Assembly (NCBI RefSeq): GCF_051020985.1
Contig: NW_027475133.1
Coordinates: 2,046,001-2,110,000, forward strand
Source: Nomia melanderi
Taxonomy: Eukaryota; Arthropoda; Insecta; Hymenoptera; Halictidae
Length of the DNA: 64,000 nucleotides
Direction of reading: 5' to 3'
The notes beneath the pieces are model-generated. The model made no database searches. It was given only the letters and a program-made list of their open reading frames with translations, and was not told where the DNA came from. Position numbers and translations under genes: made by a program. Of this stretch, positions 39,427 through 52,100 are shown piece after piece (within the stretch, counting starts at the first letter, position 1; each line of letters opens with the position of its first letter).

Positions 39427-39955
39427 AAAATTACAGATATTCGGAATCCGTCACCCAAGGTCATGTAAAAATCCAGCATATATCTGGTGATATCTCGGGT
39501 GCTATTAGAGATAGCGCGATAAATCAAAGTGAATCATCTGCAGGAGGCCCTGGCGCATGAATGTGTGCAGCGGGAACGACCTCGGACGACCAGGGGCCGA
39601 GAAAACCGCAGACTCATGGGGCCGGACACTCAGGGTCAGGGAAAAATCCAATATATATCTGGTGATATCTCGGGCGCTATTAGAGATAGCGCAATAAACC
39701 AAAGTGAATTATCCGCAAGAGGCCCTGGCGCATGAATCTGTGCAGCGGGAACGACCTCGGTCCACCAGGGGCCGAGAAAACCACCGTCTCATGGGGCTGG
39801 ACTCTCAGGGTGAGGGAAATATCCAATATATATCTGGTGATATCTCGGGTGCTATTAGAGATAGCGCAAAAAATCAAAATGCATTGTCTGTAGGAGGCCC
39901 TGTCGCATGAATCTGGCCAGCGGGAACTACCTCGGACCACCAGGGTCCGAGAAAA
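39190..39955 (+). repeat. Block S, copy 1 (partner 46014-46779)
   Basis: About four monomers match at an offset of 6824 bp, through the first V1 core, GAATCATCTGC, GCAGACTCATGG and AAAAAATCAAAATGC. Copies part after GGGTCCGAGAAAA: the left one continues with the ordinary core, the right one with V2. Confidence 0.8.
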
Positions 39956-40889
39956 CCACCGTCTCATGGGGCCGGACACTCAGGGTCAGGGGAAAATCCA
40001 ATATATATCTGGTGATATCTCGGGTGCTATTACAGAGAGCGCAATAAATCATAGTGCGTTGTCTGTAGAAGGCCCTGGCGCATGAATCTGTGCAGCGGGA
40101 ACGACCTCGGACCACTAGGGGACGAGAAAACCACAGTCTCATGGGGCCGGACACTCAGGGTCAGGGGAAAATCCAATATATATCTGGTGATATCTCGGGT
40201 GCTATTAGAGATAGCGCAATAAACCAAGTGAGTTATCTGCAGGAGGCCCTGGCGCCTGAATCTGGGAAGCGGGAGCGTCCTCGGACCACCTGGGGCCGAG
40301 AAAACCACCGTCTCATGGGGCCGGACACCCAGAGTCAGGGGAAAATCCAATATATATCTGGTGATATCTCAGGTGCTATTAGAGATAGCGCAATAAACCA
40401 AAGTGAATTATCTGCAGGAGGCCCTCGCGCATGAATCTGTGCAGCGGGAATGACCTCGGTCCACCAGGGGCCGAGAAAACCACCGTCTCATGGGGCTGGA
40501 CACTCAGGGTGAGGGAAATATCCAATATATATCTGGTGATATCTCGGGTGCTATTACAGATAGCGCAATAAATCAAAGTGCATTGTCTGTAGGAGGCCGT
40601 GGCGCATGAATCTGGGCAGGGGGAACGACCTCGGACCACCAGGGGCCGAGAAGACCACCGTCTCATGGGGCCGGCCACTCAGGGTCGGGGAAAAATCCTA
40701 TATATATCTGGTGATATCTCGGGTGCTATTAGAGATAGCGCAATAAATCAAAATGCATTGTCTGTAGGAGGCCCTGGCGCATGAATCTGGCCAGCGGGAA
40801 CTACCTCGGACCACCAGCGGCCAAGAAAACCACCGACTCATGGGGCCGGACACTCAGGGTCGGGGAAAAATCCAATATATATCTGGTGA

Positions 40890-41400
40890 TATCTCGGGTG
40901 CTATTAGAGATAGCGCAATAAATCAAAGTGTATTGTCTGTAGGAGGCCCTGTCGCATGATTCTGTGCAGCGGGAACGACGTCGGACCACCAGGGGCCGAG
41001 AAAATTACAGATTTTCGGTATCCGCCACCCAAAGTCATGTAAAAATCCAGCATATATATGGAGCTTTCTCGGGTACTATTACAGATAGCGCAATAAATCA
41101 AAGTGCACTGTCTGTAGGAGGCCCTGGCGCATGAATCTGGGCAGCGGGAACGACCTCGGACCACCAGGGGCCGAGAAAATCACTGTCTAACGGGGCGGGA
41201 CACTCAGGCTCAGGGGAAAATCCAATATATATCTGGCGATATCTCGGGTGCTATTACAGATAGCGCAATAAATCAAAGTGCATGGTCTGTAGGAGACCCT
41301 GGCGCATGCATCTGGCCAGCGGGAACGACCTCGGACCACCAGGGGCCGAGAAAACCACAGTCTCATTGGTCCGGACACTCAGGGTCAGGGAAAAATCCAA
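40890..41400 (+). repeat. Block Y, copy 1 (partners 49290-49800 and 50880-51200)
   Basis: About three monomers match 49290-49800 at 8400 bp, with a V2 core, GAGCTTTCTCGGGTACT-type ending, AATCACTGTCTAACGGGG and CATGGTCTG. The last two monomers recur again 9800 bp downstream, in 50987-51200. Confidence 0.75.
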
Positions 41401-42478
41401 TATATATCTGGTGATATCTCGGGTGCTATTAGAGATAGCGCAATTAACCAAAGTGAATTATCTGCAGGAGGCCCTGGCGCATGCATCTGTGCAGCGGGAA
41501 CGACCTCGGACCACCAGGGGCCGAGAAAACCACCGTCTCATGGGGCCGGACACTCAGGGTCAGGGAAAAATCTAATATATATCCGGTGATATCTCGGGTG
41601 CTATTACAGATAGCGCAATAAATAAAAGTGCATTGTCCGTAGGAGGCCCTGGCGCATGAATCTGTGCAGAGGGAACGACCTCGGACCACCAGAGGCCGAG
41701 AAAATTACAGATTTTCGGTATCCGCCACCCAAAGTCATGTAAAAATCCAGCATATATATGCAGCTTTCTCGGGTGCTATTACAGATAGCGCAATAAATCA
41801 AAGTGCACTGTCTGTAGGAGGCCCTGGCGCATGAATCTGTGCAGCGGGAACGACCTCGGACCACCAGGGTCCGAGAAAACCACCGTCTCATGGGGCCGGA
41901 CACTCAGGGTCAGGGGAAAATCCAATATATATCTGGTGATATCTCGGGTGCTATTACAGATAGCGCAATAAATCAAAGTGCGTTGTCTGTAGGAGGCTCT
42001 GTCGCATGAATGTGTGCAGCGGGAACGACCTCGAACTACTAGGGGCCGAGAAAGCCACAGTCTCATGGGGCCGGACACTCAGGGTCAGGGGAAAATCCAA
42101 TATATATCTGGTGATATCTCGGGTGCTATTACAGATAGCGCAATAAATCAAAGTGCGTTGTCTGTAGGAGGCCCTGGCGCATGAATCTGTGCAGCGGGAA
42201 CGACCTCGGACCACTAGGGGCCGAGAAAACCACAGTCTGATGGGGCCGGACACCCAGAGTCAGGGGAAAATCCAATATATAACTGGTGATATCTCAGGTG
42301 CTATTAGAGATAGCGCAATAAACCAAAGTGAATTATCTGCAGGAGGCCCTCGCGCATGAATCTGTGCAGCGGGAATGACCTCGGTCCACCAGGGGCCGAG
42401 AGAACCACCGTCTCATGGGGCTGGACACTCAGGGTGAGGGAAATATCCAATATATATCTGGTGATATCTCGGGTGCTA

Positions 42479-43030
42479 TTACAGATAGCGCAATAAACCA
42501 AAGTGAATTATCTGCAGGAGGCCCTCGCGCATGAATCTGTGCAGCGGGAATGACCTCGGTCCACCAGGGGCCGAGAGAACCACCGTCTCATGGGGCTGGA
42601 CACTCAGGGTGAGGGAAATATCCAATATATATCTGGTGATATCTCGGGTGCTATTACAGATAGCGCAATAAATCAAAGTGCATTGTCTGTAGGAGGCCGT
42701 GGCGCATGAATCTGGGCAGCGGGAACGACCTCGGACCACCAGGGGCCGAGAAGACCACCGTCTCATGGGGCCGGCCACTCAGGGTCGGGGAAAAATCCAA
42801 TATATATCTGGTGATATCTCGGGTGCTATTAGAGATAGCGCAATAAATCAAAATGCATTGTCTGTAGGAGGCCCTGGCGCATGAATCTGGCCAGCGGGAA
42901 CTACCTCGGACCACCAGCGGCCAAGAAAACCACCGTCTCATGGGGCCGGACACTCAGGGTCGGGGAAAAATCCAATATATATCTGGTGATATCTCGGGTG
43001 CTATTACAGATAGCGCAATAAAACAAAGTG
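42479..43030 (+). repeat. Block T, copy 1 (partner 45279-45830)
   Basis: Three monomers match at 2800 bp: CCTCGCGCATG with GAATGACC and GAGAGAACC, then the GGCCGTGGCGC/GGCCGGCC unit, then AATCAAAATGC with CTGGCCAGCGG. Its first monomer is also a tandem copy of 42304-42478. Confidence 0.8.
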
Positions 43031-43109
43031 CGTTGTCTGTAGGAGGCCCTGGCGCATGAATCTGTGCAACGGGAGCGACCTCGGACCACCAGGGGCCGAG
43101 AAAACAACA

Positions 43110-44436
43110 GTCTCATGGGGCTGGACTCTCTGGGTGAGGGAAATATCCAATATATATCTGGTGATATCTCGGGTGCTATTAGAGATAGCGCAAAAAATCA
43201 AAATGCATTGTCTGTAGGAGGCCCTGTCGCATGAATCTGGCCAGCGGGAACTACCTCGGACCACCAGGGTCCGAGAAAATTACAGATTTTCGGTATCCGC
43301 CACCCAAAGTCATGTAAAAATCCAGCATATATATGCAGCTTTCTCGGGTGCTATTACAGATAGCGCAATAAATCAAAGTGCACTGTCTGTAGGAGGCCCT
43401 GGCGCATGAATCTGTGCAGCGGGAACGACCTCGGACCACCAGGGTCCGAGAAAACCACCGTCTCATGGGGCCGGACACTCAGGGTCAGGGGAAAATCCAA
43501 TATATATCTGGTGATATCTCGGGTGCTATTACAGATAGCGCAATAAATCAAAGTGCGTTGTCTGTAGGAGGCTCTGGCGCATGAATGTGTGCAGCGGGAA
43601 CGACCTCGGACTACTAGGGGCCGAGAAAACCACCGTCTCATGGGGCCGGACACCCAGAGTCAGGGGAAAATCCAATATATATCTGGTGATATCTCAGGCG
43701 CTATTAGAGATAGCGCAATAAGCCAAAGGGAATTATCTGCAGGAGGCCCTGGCGCATGCATCTGTGCAGCGGGAACGACCTAGGACCACCAGGGGCCGAG
43801 AAAACCACCGTCTCATGGGGCTGGACACTCAGGGTCAGGGGAAAATCCAATATATATCTGGTGATATCTCGGGTGCTATTACAGATAGCGCAATAAATCA
43901 AAGTGCGTTGTCTGTAGGAGGCTCTGGCGCATGAATGTGTGCAGCGGGAACGACCTCGGACTACTAGGGGCCGAGAAAGCCACAGTCTCATGGGGCCGGA
44001 CACTCAGGGTCAGGGGAAAATCCAATATATATCTGGTGATATCTCGGGTGCTATTACAGATAGCGCAATAAATCAAAGTGCGTTGTCTGTAGGAGGCCCT
44101 GGCGCATGAATCTGTGCAGCGGGAACGACCTCGGACCACCAGGGTCCGAGAAAACCACCGTCTCATGGGGCCGTACACTCAGGGTCAGGGGAAAATCCAA
44201 TATATATCTGGTGATATCTCGGGTGCTATTACAGATAGCGCAATAAATCAAGGTGCGTTGTCTGTAGGAGGCCCTGGCGCATGAATCTGTGCAGCGGGAA
44301 CGACCTCGGACCACTAGGGTCCGAGAGAACCACAGTCTCATGGGGCCGGACACTCAGGGTCAGGGGAAAATCCAATATATATCTGGTGATATCTCGGGTG
44401 CTATTACGGATAGCGCAATAAATCAAAGTGCATTGT
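43110..44436 (+). repeat. Block U, copy 1 (partner 46610-47936)
   Basis: About seven and a half monomers match at exactly 3500 bp, with a V2 core at 43276, GGCTCTGGCGC, CGGACACCCAGAGTC, CTACTAGGGGCC, CCGTACACTC and GAGAGAACCACAG in the same order. One difference is CAGGCGC versus CAGGTGC near 43696. Confidence 0.85.
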
Positions 44437-44475
44437 CTGTAGGAGGCACTGGCGAATGAATCTGTGCAGCAGGAA

Positions 44476-45295
44476 CGACCTCGGACCACCAGTGGCCGAG
44501 AAAATTACAGATATTCGGAAACCGTCACCCAAGGTCATGTAAAAATCCAGCATATATCTGGTGATATCTCGGGTGCTATTAGAGATAGCGCGATAAATCA
44601 AAGTGAATTATCTGCAGGAGGCCCTGGCGCATGAATCTGTGCAGCGGGAACGACCTCGGTCCACCAGGGGCCGAGAAAACCACCGTCTCATGGGGCTGGA
44701 CACTCAGGGTGAGGGAAATATCCAATATATATCTGGTGATATCTCGGGTGCTATTACAGATAGCGCAATAAATCAAAGTGCATTGTCAGAAGGAAGCCGT
44801 GGCGCATGAATCTGGGCAGCGGGAACGACCTTGGACCACCAGGGGCCGAGAAGACCACCGTCTCATGGGGCCGGCCACTCAGGGTCTGGGGAAAATCCAA
44901 TATATATCTGGTGATATCTCGGGTGCTATTAGAGATAGCGCAATAAATCAAAGTGCATTGTCTGTAGGAGGCCCTGGCGCATGATTCTGTGCAGCGGGAA
45001 CGACGTCGGACCACCAGGGGCCGAGAAAATTACAGATTTTCGGTATCCGCCACCCAAAGTCATGTAAAAATCCAGCATATATATGGAGCTTTCTCGGGTG
45101 CTATTACAGATAGCGCAATAAATCAAAGTGCACTGTCTGTAGGAGGCCCTGGCGCATGAATCTGGGCAGCGGGAACGACCTCGGACCACCAGGGGCCGAG
45201 AAGACCACCGTCTCATGGGGCCGGACACTCAGGGTCAGGGGAAAATCCAATATATATCGGGTGATATCTCGGGTGCTATTACAGATAGCGCAATA
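44476..45295 (+). repeat. Block W, copy 1 (partner 48151-48970)
   Basis: Almost five monomers match at 3675 bp: a V1 core, GGCTGGACACTC with GGTGAGG, TCAGAAGGAAGCC, the GGCCGGCC unit, then a V2 core 525 bp after the V1 core. Confidence 0.82.
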
Positions 45296-45830
45296 AACCA
45301 AAGTGAATTATCTGCAGGAGGCCCTCGCGCATGAATCTGTGCAGCGGGAATGACCTCGGTCCACCAGGGGCCGAGAGAACCACCGTCTCATGGGGCTGGA
45401 CACTCAGGGTGAGGGAAATATCCAATATATATCTGGTGATATCTCGGGTGCTATTACAGATAGCGCAATAAATCAAAGTGCATTGTCTGTAGGAGGCCGT
45501 GGCGCATGAATCTGGGCAGCGGGAACGACCTCGGACCACCAGGGGCCGAGAAGACCACCGTCTCATGGGGCCGGCCACTCAGGGTCGGGGAAAAATCCAA
45601 TATATATCTGGTGATATCTCGGGTGCTATTAGAGATAGCGCAATAAATCAAAATGCATTGTCTGTAGGAGGCCCTGGCGCATGAATCTGGCCAGCGGGAA
45701 CTACCTCGGACCACCAGCGGCCAAGAAAACCACCGTCTCATGGGGCCGGACACTCAGGGTCGGGGAAAAATCCAATATATATCTGGTGATATCTCGGGTG
45801 CTATTACAGATAGCGCAATAAATCAAAGTG
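45279..45830 (+). repeat. Block T, copy 2
   Basis: It matches 42479-43030 almost exactly, flanked on the left by a different unit (TATATCGGGTGATATC). Confidence 0.8.
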
Positions 45831-46013
45831 CGTTGTCTGTAGGAGGCCCTGGCGCATGAATCTGTGCAGCGGGAACGACCTCGGACCACCAGGGTCCGAG
45901 AAAACCACCGTCTCATGGGGCCGGACACTCAGGGTCAGGGGTAAATCCAATATATATCTGGTGATATCTCGGGTGCTATTACAGATAGCGCAATAAATCA
46001 AAGTGCGTGGTCT

Positions 46014-46779
46014 GTAGGAGGCCCTGGCGCATGAATCTGTGCAACGGGAGCGACCTCGGACCACCAGGGGCCGAGAAAACAACAGTCTCATGGGGCCGGA
46101 CACTCAGGGTCAGGGGAAAATCCAATATATATCTGGTGATATCTCGGGTGCTATTACGGACAGCGCAATAAATCAAAGTGCATTGTCTGTAGGAGGCACT
46201 GGCGAATGAATCTGTGCAGCAGGAACGACCTCGGACCACCAGTGGCCGAGAAAATTACAGATATTCGGAATCCGTCACCCAAGGTCATGTAAAAATCCAG
46301 CATATATCTGGTGATATCTCGGGTGCTATTAGAGATAGCGCGATAAATCAAAGTGAATCATCTGCAGGAGGCCCTGGCGCATGAATGTGTGCAGCGGGAA
46401 CGACCTCGGACGACCAGGGGCCGAGAAAACCGCAGACTCATGGGGCCGGACACTCAGGGTCAGGGAAAAATCCAATATATATCTGGTGATATCTCGGGCG
46501 CTATTAGAGATAGCGCAATAAACCAAAGTGAATTATCCGCAAGAGGCCCTGGCGCATGAATCTGTGCAGCGGGAACGACCTCGGTCCACCAGGGGCCGAG
46601 AAAACCACCGTCTCATGGGGCTGGACTCTCTGGGTGAGGGAAATATCCAATATATATCTGGTGATATCTCGGGTGCTATTAGAGATAGCGCAAAAAATCA
46701 AAATGCATTGTCTGTAGGAGGCCCTGTCGCATGAATCTGGCCAGCGGGAACTACCTCGGACCACCAGGGTCCGAGAAAA
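46014..46779 (+). repeat. Block S, copy 2
   Basis: It is nearly identical to 39190-39955. One difference is CTCTCTGGGTGAGG for CTCTCAGGGTGAGG near 46628, which it shares with 43128. Confidence 0.8.
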
Positions 46780-47936
46780 TTACAGATTTTCGGTATCCGC
46801 CACCCAAAGTCATGTAAAAATCCAGCATATATATGCAGCTTTCTCGGGTGCTATTACAGATAGCGCAATAAATCAAAGTGCACTGTCTGTAGGAGGCCCT
46901 GGCGCATGAATCTGTGCAGCGGGAACGACCTCGGACCACCAGGGTCCGAGAAAACCACCGTCTCATGGGGCCGGACACTCAGGGTCAGGGGAAAATCCAA
47001 TATATATCTGGTGATATCTCGGGTGCTATTACAGATAGCGCAATAAATCAAAGTGCGTTGTCTGTAGGAGGCTCTGGCGCATGAATGTGTGCAGCGGGAA
47101 CGACCTCGGACTACTAGGGGCCGAGAAAACCACCGTCTCATGGGGCCGGACACCCAGAGTCAGGGGAAAATCCAATATATATCTGGTGATATCTCAGGTG
47201 CTATTAGAGATAGCGCAATAAGCCAAAGGGAATTATCTGCAGGAGGCCCTGGCGCATGCATCTGTGCAGCGGGAACGACCTAGGACCACCAGGGGCCGAG
47301 AAAACCACCGTCTCATGGGGCTGGACACTCAGGGTCAGGGGAAAATCCAATATATATCTGGTGATATCTCGGGTGCTATTACAGATAGCGCAATAAATCA
47401 AAGTGCGTTGTCTGTAGGAGGCTCTGGCGCATGAATGTGTGCAGCGGGAACGACCTCGGACTACTAGGGGCCGAGAAAGCCACAGTCTCATGGGGCCGGA
47501 CACTCAGGGTCAGGGGAAAATCCAATATATATCTGGTGATATCTCGGGTGCTATTACAGATAGCGCAATAAATCAAAGTGCGTTGTCTGTAGGAGGCCCT
47601 GGCGCATGAATCTGTGCAGCGGGAACGACCTCGGACCACCAGGGTCCGAGAAAACCACCGTCTCATGGGGCCGTACACTCAGGGTCAGGGGAAAATCCAA
47701 TATATATCTGGTGATATCTCGGGTGCTATTACAGATAGCGCAATAAATCAAGGTGCGTTGTCTGTAGGAGGCCCTGGCGCATGAATCTGTGCAGCGGGAA
47801 CGACCTCGGACCACTAGGGTCCGAGAGAACCACAGTCTCATGGGGCCGGACACTCAGGGTCAGGGGAAAATCCAATATATATCTGGTGATATCTCGGGTG
47901 CTATTACGGATAGCGCAAGAAATCAAAGTGCATTGT
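46610..47936 (+). repeat. Block U, copy 2
   Basis: It repeats 43110-44436. The right end parts at GCGCAAGAAATC, where it joins a unit like the one starting near 48440. Confidence 0.85.
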
Positions 47937-48150
47937 CAGAAGGAAGCCGTGGCGCATGAATCTGGGCAGCGGGAACGACCTTGGACCACCAGGGGCCGAG
48001 AAGACCACCGTCTCATGGGGCCGGCCACTCAGGGTCTGGGGAAAATCCAATATATATCTGGTGATATCTCAGGTGCTATTAGAGATAGCGCAATAAGCCA
48101 AAGGGAATTATCTGCAGGAGGCCCTGGCGCATGCATCTGTGCAGCGGGAA

Positions 48151-48970
48151 CGACCTCGGACCACCAGTGGCCGAGAAAATTACAGATATTCGGAATCCGT
48201 CACCCAAGGTCATGTAAAAATCCAGCATATATCTGGTGATATCTCGGGTGCTATTAGAGATAGCGCGATAAATCAAAGTGAATTATCTGCAGGAGGCCCT
48301 GGCGCATGAATCTGTGCAGCGGGAACGACCTCGGTCCACCAGGGGCCGAGAAAACCACCGTCTCATGGGGCTGGACACTCAGGGTGAGGGAAATATCCAA
48401 TATATATCTGGTGATATCTCGGGTGCTATTACAGATAGCGCAAGAAATCAAAGTGCATTGTCAGAAGGAAGCCGTGGCGCATGAATCTGGGCAGCGGGAA
48501 CGACCTTGGACCACCAGGGGCCGAGAAGACCACCGTCTCATGGGGCCGGCCACTCAGGGTCTGGGGAAAATCCAATATATATCTGGTGATATCTCGGGTG
48601 CTATTAGAGATAGCGCAATAAATCAAAGTGCATTGTCTGTAGGAGGCCCTGGCGCATGATTCTGTGCAGCGGGAACGACGTCGGACCACCAGGGGCCGAG
48701 AAAATTACAGATTTTCGGTATCCGCCACCCAAAGTCATGTAAAAATCCAGCATATATATGGAGCTTTCTCGGGTGCTATTACAGATAGCGCAATAAATCA
48801 AAGTGCACTGTCTGTAGGAGGCCCTGGCGCATGAATCTGGGCAGCGGGAACGACCTCGGACCACCAGGGGCCGAGAAGACCACCGTCTCATGGGGCCGGA
48901 CACTCAGGGTCAGGGGAAAATCCAATATATATCTGGTGATATCTCGGGTGCTATTACAGATAGCGCAATA
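48151..48970 (+). repeat. Block W, copy 2
   Basis: It repeats 44476-45295. Differences include AATCCGTC for AAACCGTC in the V1 core and GCAAGAAATC near 48440. Its V2-containing tail (about 48590-48940) recurs again at 50340-50690. Confidence 0.82.
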
Positions 48971-51900
48971 AAGCAAAGTGCATTGTCTGTAGGAGGCCCT
49001 GGCGCATGAGTCTGGCCAGCGGGAACGACCTCGGACCACCAGCGGCCGAGAAAACAACCGTCTCATGGGGCCGGACACTCAGGGTCGGGGAAAAATCCAA
49101 TATATATCTGGAGATATCTCGGGTGCTATTAGAGATAGCGCAATAAATCAAAATGCATTGTCTGTAGGAGGCCCTGGCGCATGAATCTGGCCAGCGGGAA
49201 CTACCTCGGACCACCAGTGGCCAAGAAAACCACAGTCTCATTGGTCCGGACACTCAGGGTCAGGGAAAAATCCAATATATATCTGGTGATATCTCGGGTG
49301 CTATTAGAGATAGCGCAATAAATCAAAGTGCATTGTCTGTAGGAGGCCCTGTCGCATGATTCTGTGCAGCGGGAACGACGTCAGACCACCAGGGGCCGAG
49401 AAAATTACAGATTTTCGGTATCCGCCACCCAAAGTCATGTAAAAATCCAGCATATATATGGAGCTGTCTCGGGTACTATTACAGATAGCGCAATAAATCA
49501 AAGTGCACTGTCTGTAGGAGGCCCTGGCGCATGAATCTGGGCAGCGGGAACGACCTCGGACCACCAGGGGCCGAGAAAATCACCGTCTAACGGGGCCGGA
49601 CACTCAGGCTCAGGGGAAAATCCAATATATATCTGGCGATATCTCGGGTGCTATTACAGATAGCGCAATATATCAAAGTGCATGGTCTGTAGGGGACCCT
49701 GGCGCATGCATCTGGCCAGCGGGAACGACCTCGGACCAGCAGGGGCCGAGAAAACCACAGTCTCATTGGTCCGGACACTCAGGGTCAGGGAAAAATCCAA
49801 TATATATCTGGTGATATCTCGGGTGCTATTACAGATAGCGCAATAAATCAAAGTGCGTTGTCTGTAGGAGGCCCTGGCGCATGAATCTGTGCAGCGGGAA
49901 CGACCTCGGACCACTAGGGGCCGAGAAAACCACAGTCTCATGGTGCCGGACACTCAGGGTCAGGGGAAAATCCAATATATATCTGGTGATATCTCGGGAG
50001 CTATTACGGATAGCGCAATAAATCAAAGTGCATTGTCTCTAGGAGGCACTGGCGAATGAATCTGTGCAGCAGGAACGACCTCGGACCACCAGTGGCCGAG
50101 AAAATTACAGATATTCGGAATCCGTCACCCAAGGTCATGTAAAAATCCAGCATATATCTGGTGATATCTCGAGTGCTATTAGAGATAGCGCGATAAATCA
50201 AAGTGAATTATCTGCAGGAGGCCCTGGCGCATGAATGTGTGCAGCGGGAACGACCTCGGACCACCAGGGGCCGAGAAAACCGCAGTCTCATGGGGCCGGA
50301 CACTCAGGGTCAGGGAAAAATCCAATATATATCTGGTGATATCTCGGGTGCTATTAGAGATAGCGCAATAAATCAAAGTGCATTGTCTGTAGGAGGCCCT
50401 GGCGCATGATTCTGTGCAGCGGGAACGACGTCGGACCACCAGGGGCCGAGAAAATTACAGATTTTCGGTATCCGCCACCCAAAGTCATGTAAAAATCCAG
50501 CATATATATGGAGCTTTCTCGGGTGCTATTACAGATAGCGCAATAAATCAAAGTGCACTGTCTGTAGGAGGCCCGGGCGCATGAATCTGGGCAGCGGGAA
50601 CGACCTCGGACCACCAGGGGCCGAGAAGACCACCGTCTCATGGGGCCGGACACTCAGGGTCAGGGGAAAATCCAATATATATCGGGTGATATCTCGGGTG
50701 GTATTACAGATAGCGCAATAAATCAAAGTGCATTGTCTGTAGGAGGCCCTGGCGCATGATTCTGTGCAGCGGGAACGACCTCGGACCACCAGCGGCCAAG
50801 AAAACAACCGTCTCATGGGGCCGGACACTCAGGGTCGGGGAAAAATCCAATATATATCTGGTGATATCTCGGGTGCTATTACAGATAGCGCAATAAATCA
50901 AAGTGCACTGTCTGTAGGAGGCCCTGGCGCATGAATCTGGGCAGCGGGAACGACCTCGGACAACCAGGGGCCGAGAAAATCACCGTCTAACGGGGCCGGA
51001 CACTCAGGCTCAGGGGAAAATCCAATATATATCTGGCGATATCTCGGGTGCTATTACAGATAGCGCAATAAATCAAAGTGCATGGTCTGTAGGAGACCCT
51101 GGCACATGCATCTGGCCAGCGGGAACGACCTCGGACCACCAGGGGCCGAGAAAACCACAGTCTCATGGGTCCGGACACTCAGGGTCAGGGAAAAATCCAA
51201 TATATATCTGGTGATATCTCGGGTGCTATTAGAGATAGCGCAATTAACCAAAGTGAATTATCTGCAGGAAGCCCTGGCGCATGCATCTGTGCAGCGGGAA
51301 CGACCTCGGACCACCAGGGGCCGAGAAAACCACCGCCTCATGGGGCCGGACACTCAGGGTCCGGGAAAAATCCAATATATATCTGGTGATATCTTGGGTG
51401 CTATCAGAGATAGCGCAATAAACCAAAGTGAATTATCTGTAGGAGGCCCTTGCGCATGCATCTGTGCAGCGGGAACGACCTCCTACCACCAGGGGCCGAG
51501 ACAACCACCGTCTCATAGGGCCGGACACTCAGGGTCAGGGAAAAATCCAATATAAATCTGGTGATATCTCGGGTGCTATTACAGATAGCGCAATAAATCA
51601 AAGTGCATTGTCTGTAGGAGGCCCTGGCGCATGAGTCTGGCCAGCGGGAACGACCTCGGACCACCAGCGGCCGAGAAAACAACCGTCTCATGGGGCCGGA
51701 CACTCAGGGTCGGGGAAAAATCCAATACATATCTGGTGATATCTCGGGTGCTATTAGAGATAGCGCAATAAATCAAAATGCATTGTCTGTAGGAGGCCCT
51801 GGCGCATGAATCTGGCCAGCGGGAACTACCTCGGGCCACCAGCGGCCAAGAAAACCACCGTCTCATGGGGCCGGACACTCAGGGTCGGGGAAAAATCCAA

Positions 51901-52100
51901 TATATATCTGGTGATATCTCTGGTGCTATTAGAGATAGCGCAATAAATCAAAGTGCATTGTCTGTAGGACGCACTGGCGAATGAATCTGTGCAGCAGGAA
52001 CGACCTCGGACCACCAGGGGCCGAGAAAATTACTGATATTCGGAATCCGTCACCCAAGGTCATGTAAAAATCCAGCATATATCTGGTGTTATCTCGGGTG

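Larger units (their letters stand above)
41001..50510 (+). repeat. V2 core variant, 8 scattered copies
   Basis: A relative of V1 reads AAAATTACAGATTTTCGG, then TATCCGCCACCCAAAG, and extends further right with ATATATGGAGCTTTCTC or ATGCAGCTTTCTC, which removes the EcoRV site. Starts are 41001, 41701, 43276, 45026, 46776, 48701, 49401 and 50451. All spacings are multiples of 175. It lies only in the 41-50.5 kb stretch. Confidence 0.85.
39427..52100 (+). repeat. Domain with diverged core variants and overlapping duplications
   Basis: About 72 monomers. Six V1 and eight V2 cores lie here. Whole blocks recur at 2100, 2800, 3500, 3675, 6824, 8400 and 9800 bp, nearly all multiples of 175. Between 44501 and 52026 V1 recurs at 1750, 1925, 1925 and 1925 bp, suggesting an underlying HOR of 10-11 monomers blurred by gains and losses. 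Separate entries give the longest pairs. Confidence 0.8.

Noticed and set aside
39427..39490. V1 core as a transposon insertion or a separate short gene
   Set aside because: It replaces the ordinary core base for base with no length change, target duplication or inverted ends, and it still aligns to the ordinary core.
51082..51555. Longest open frame, 157 codons on the plus strand
   Set aside because: It spans nearly three monomers whose in-frame stops happen to be mutated. The product is three different frame translations of the same repeat.
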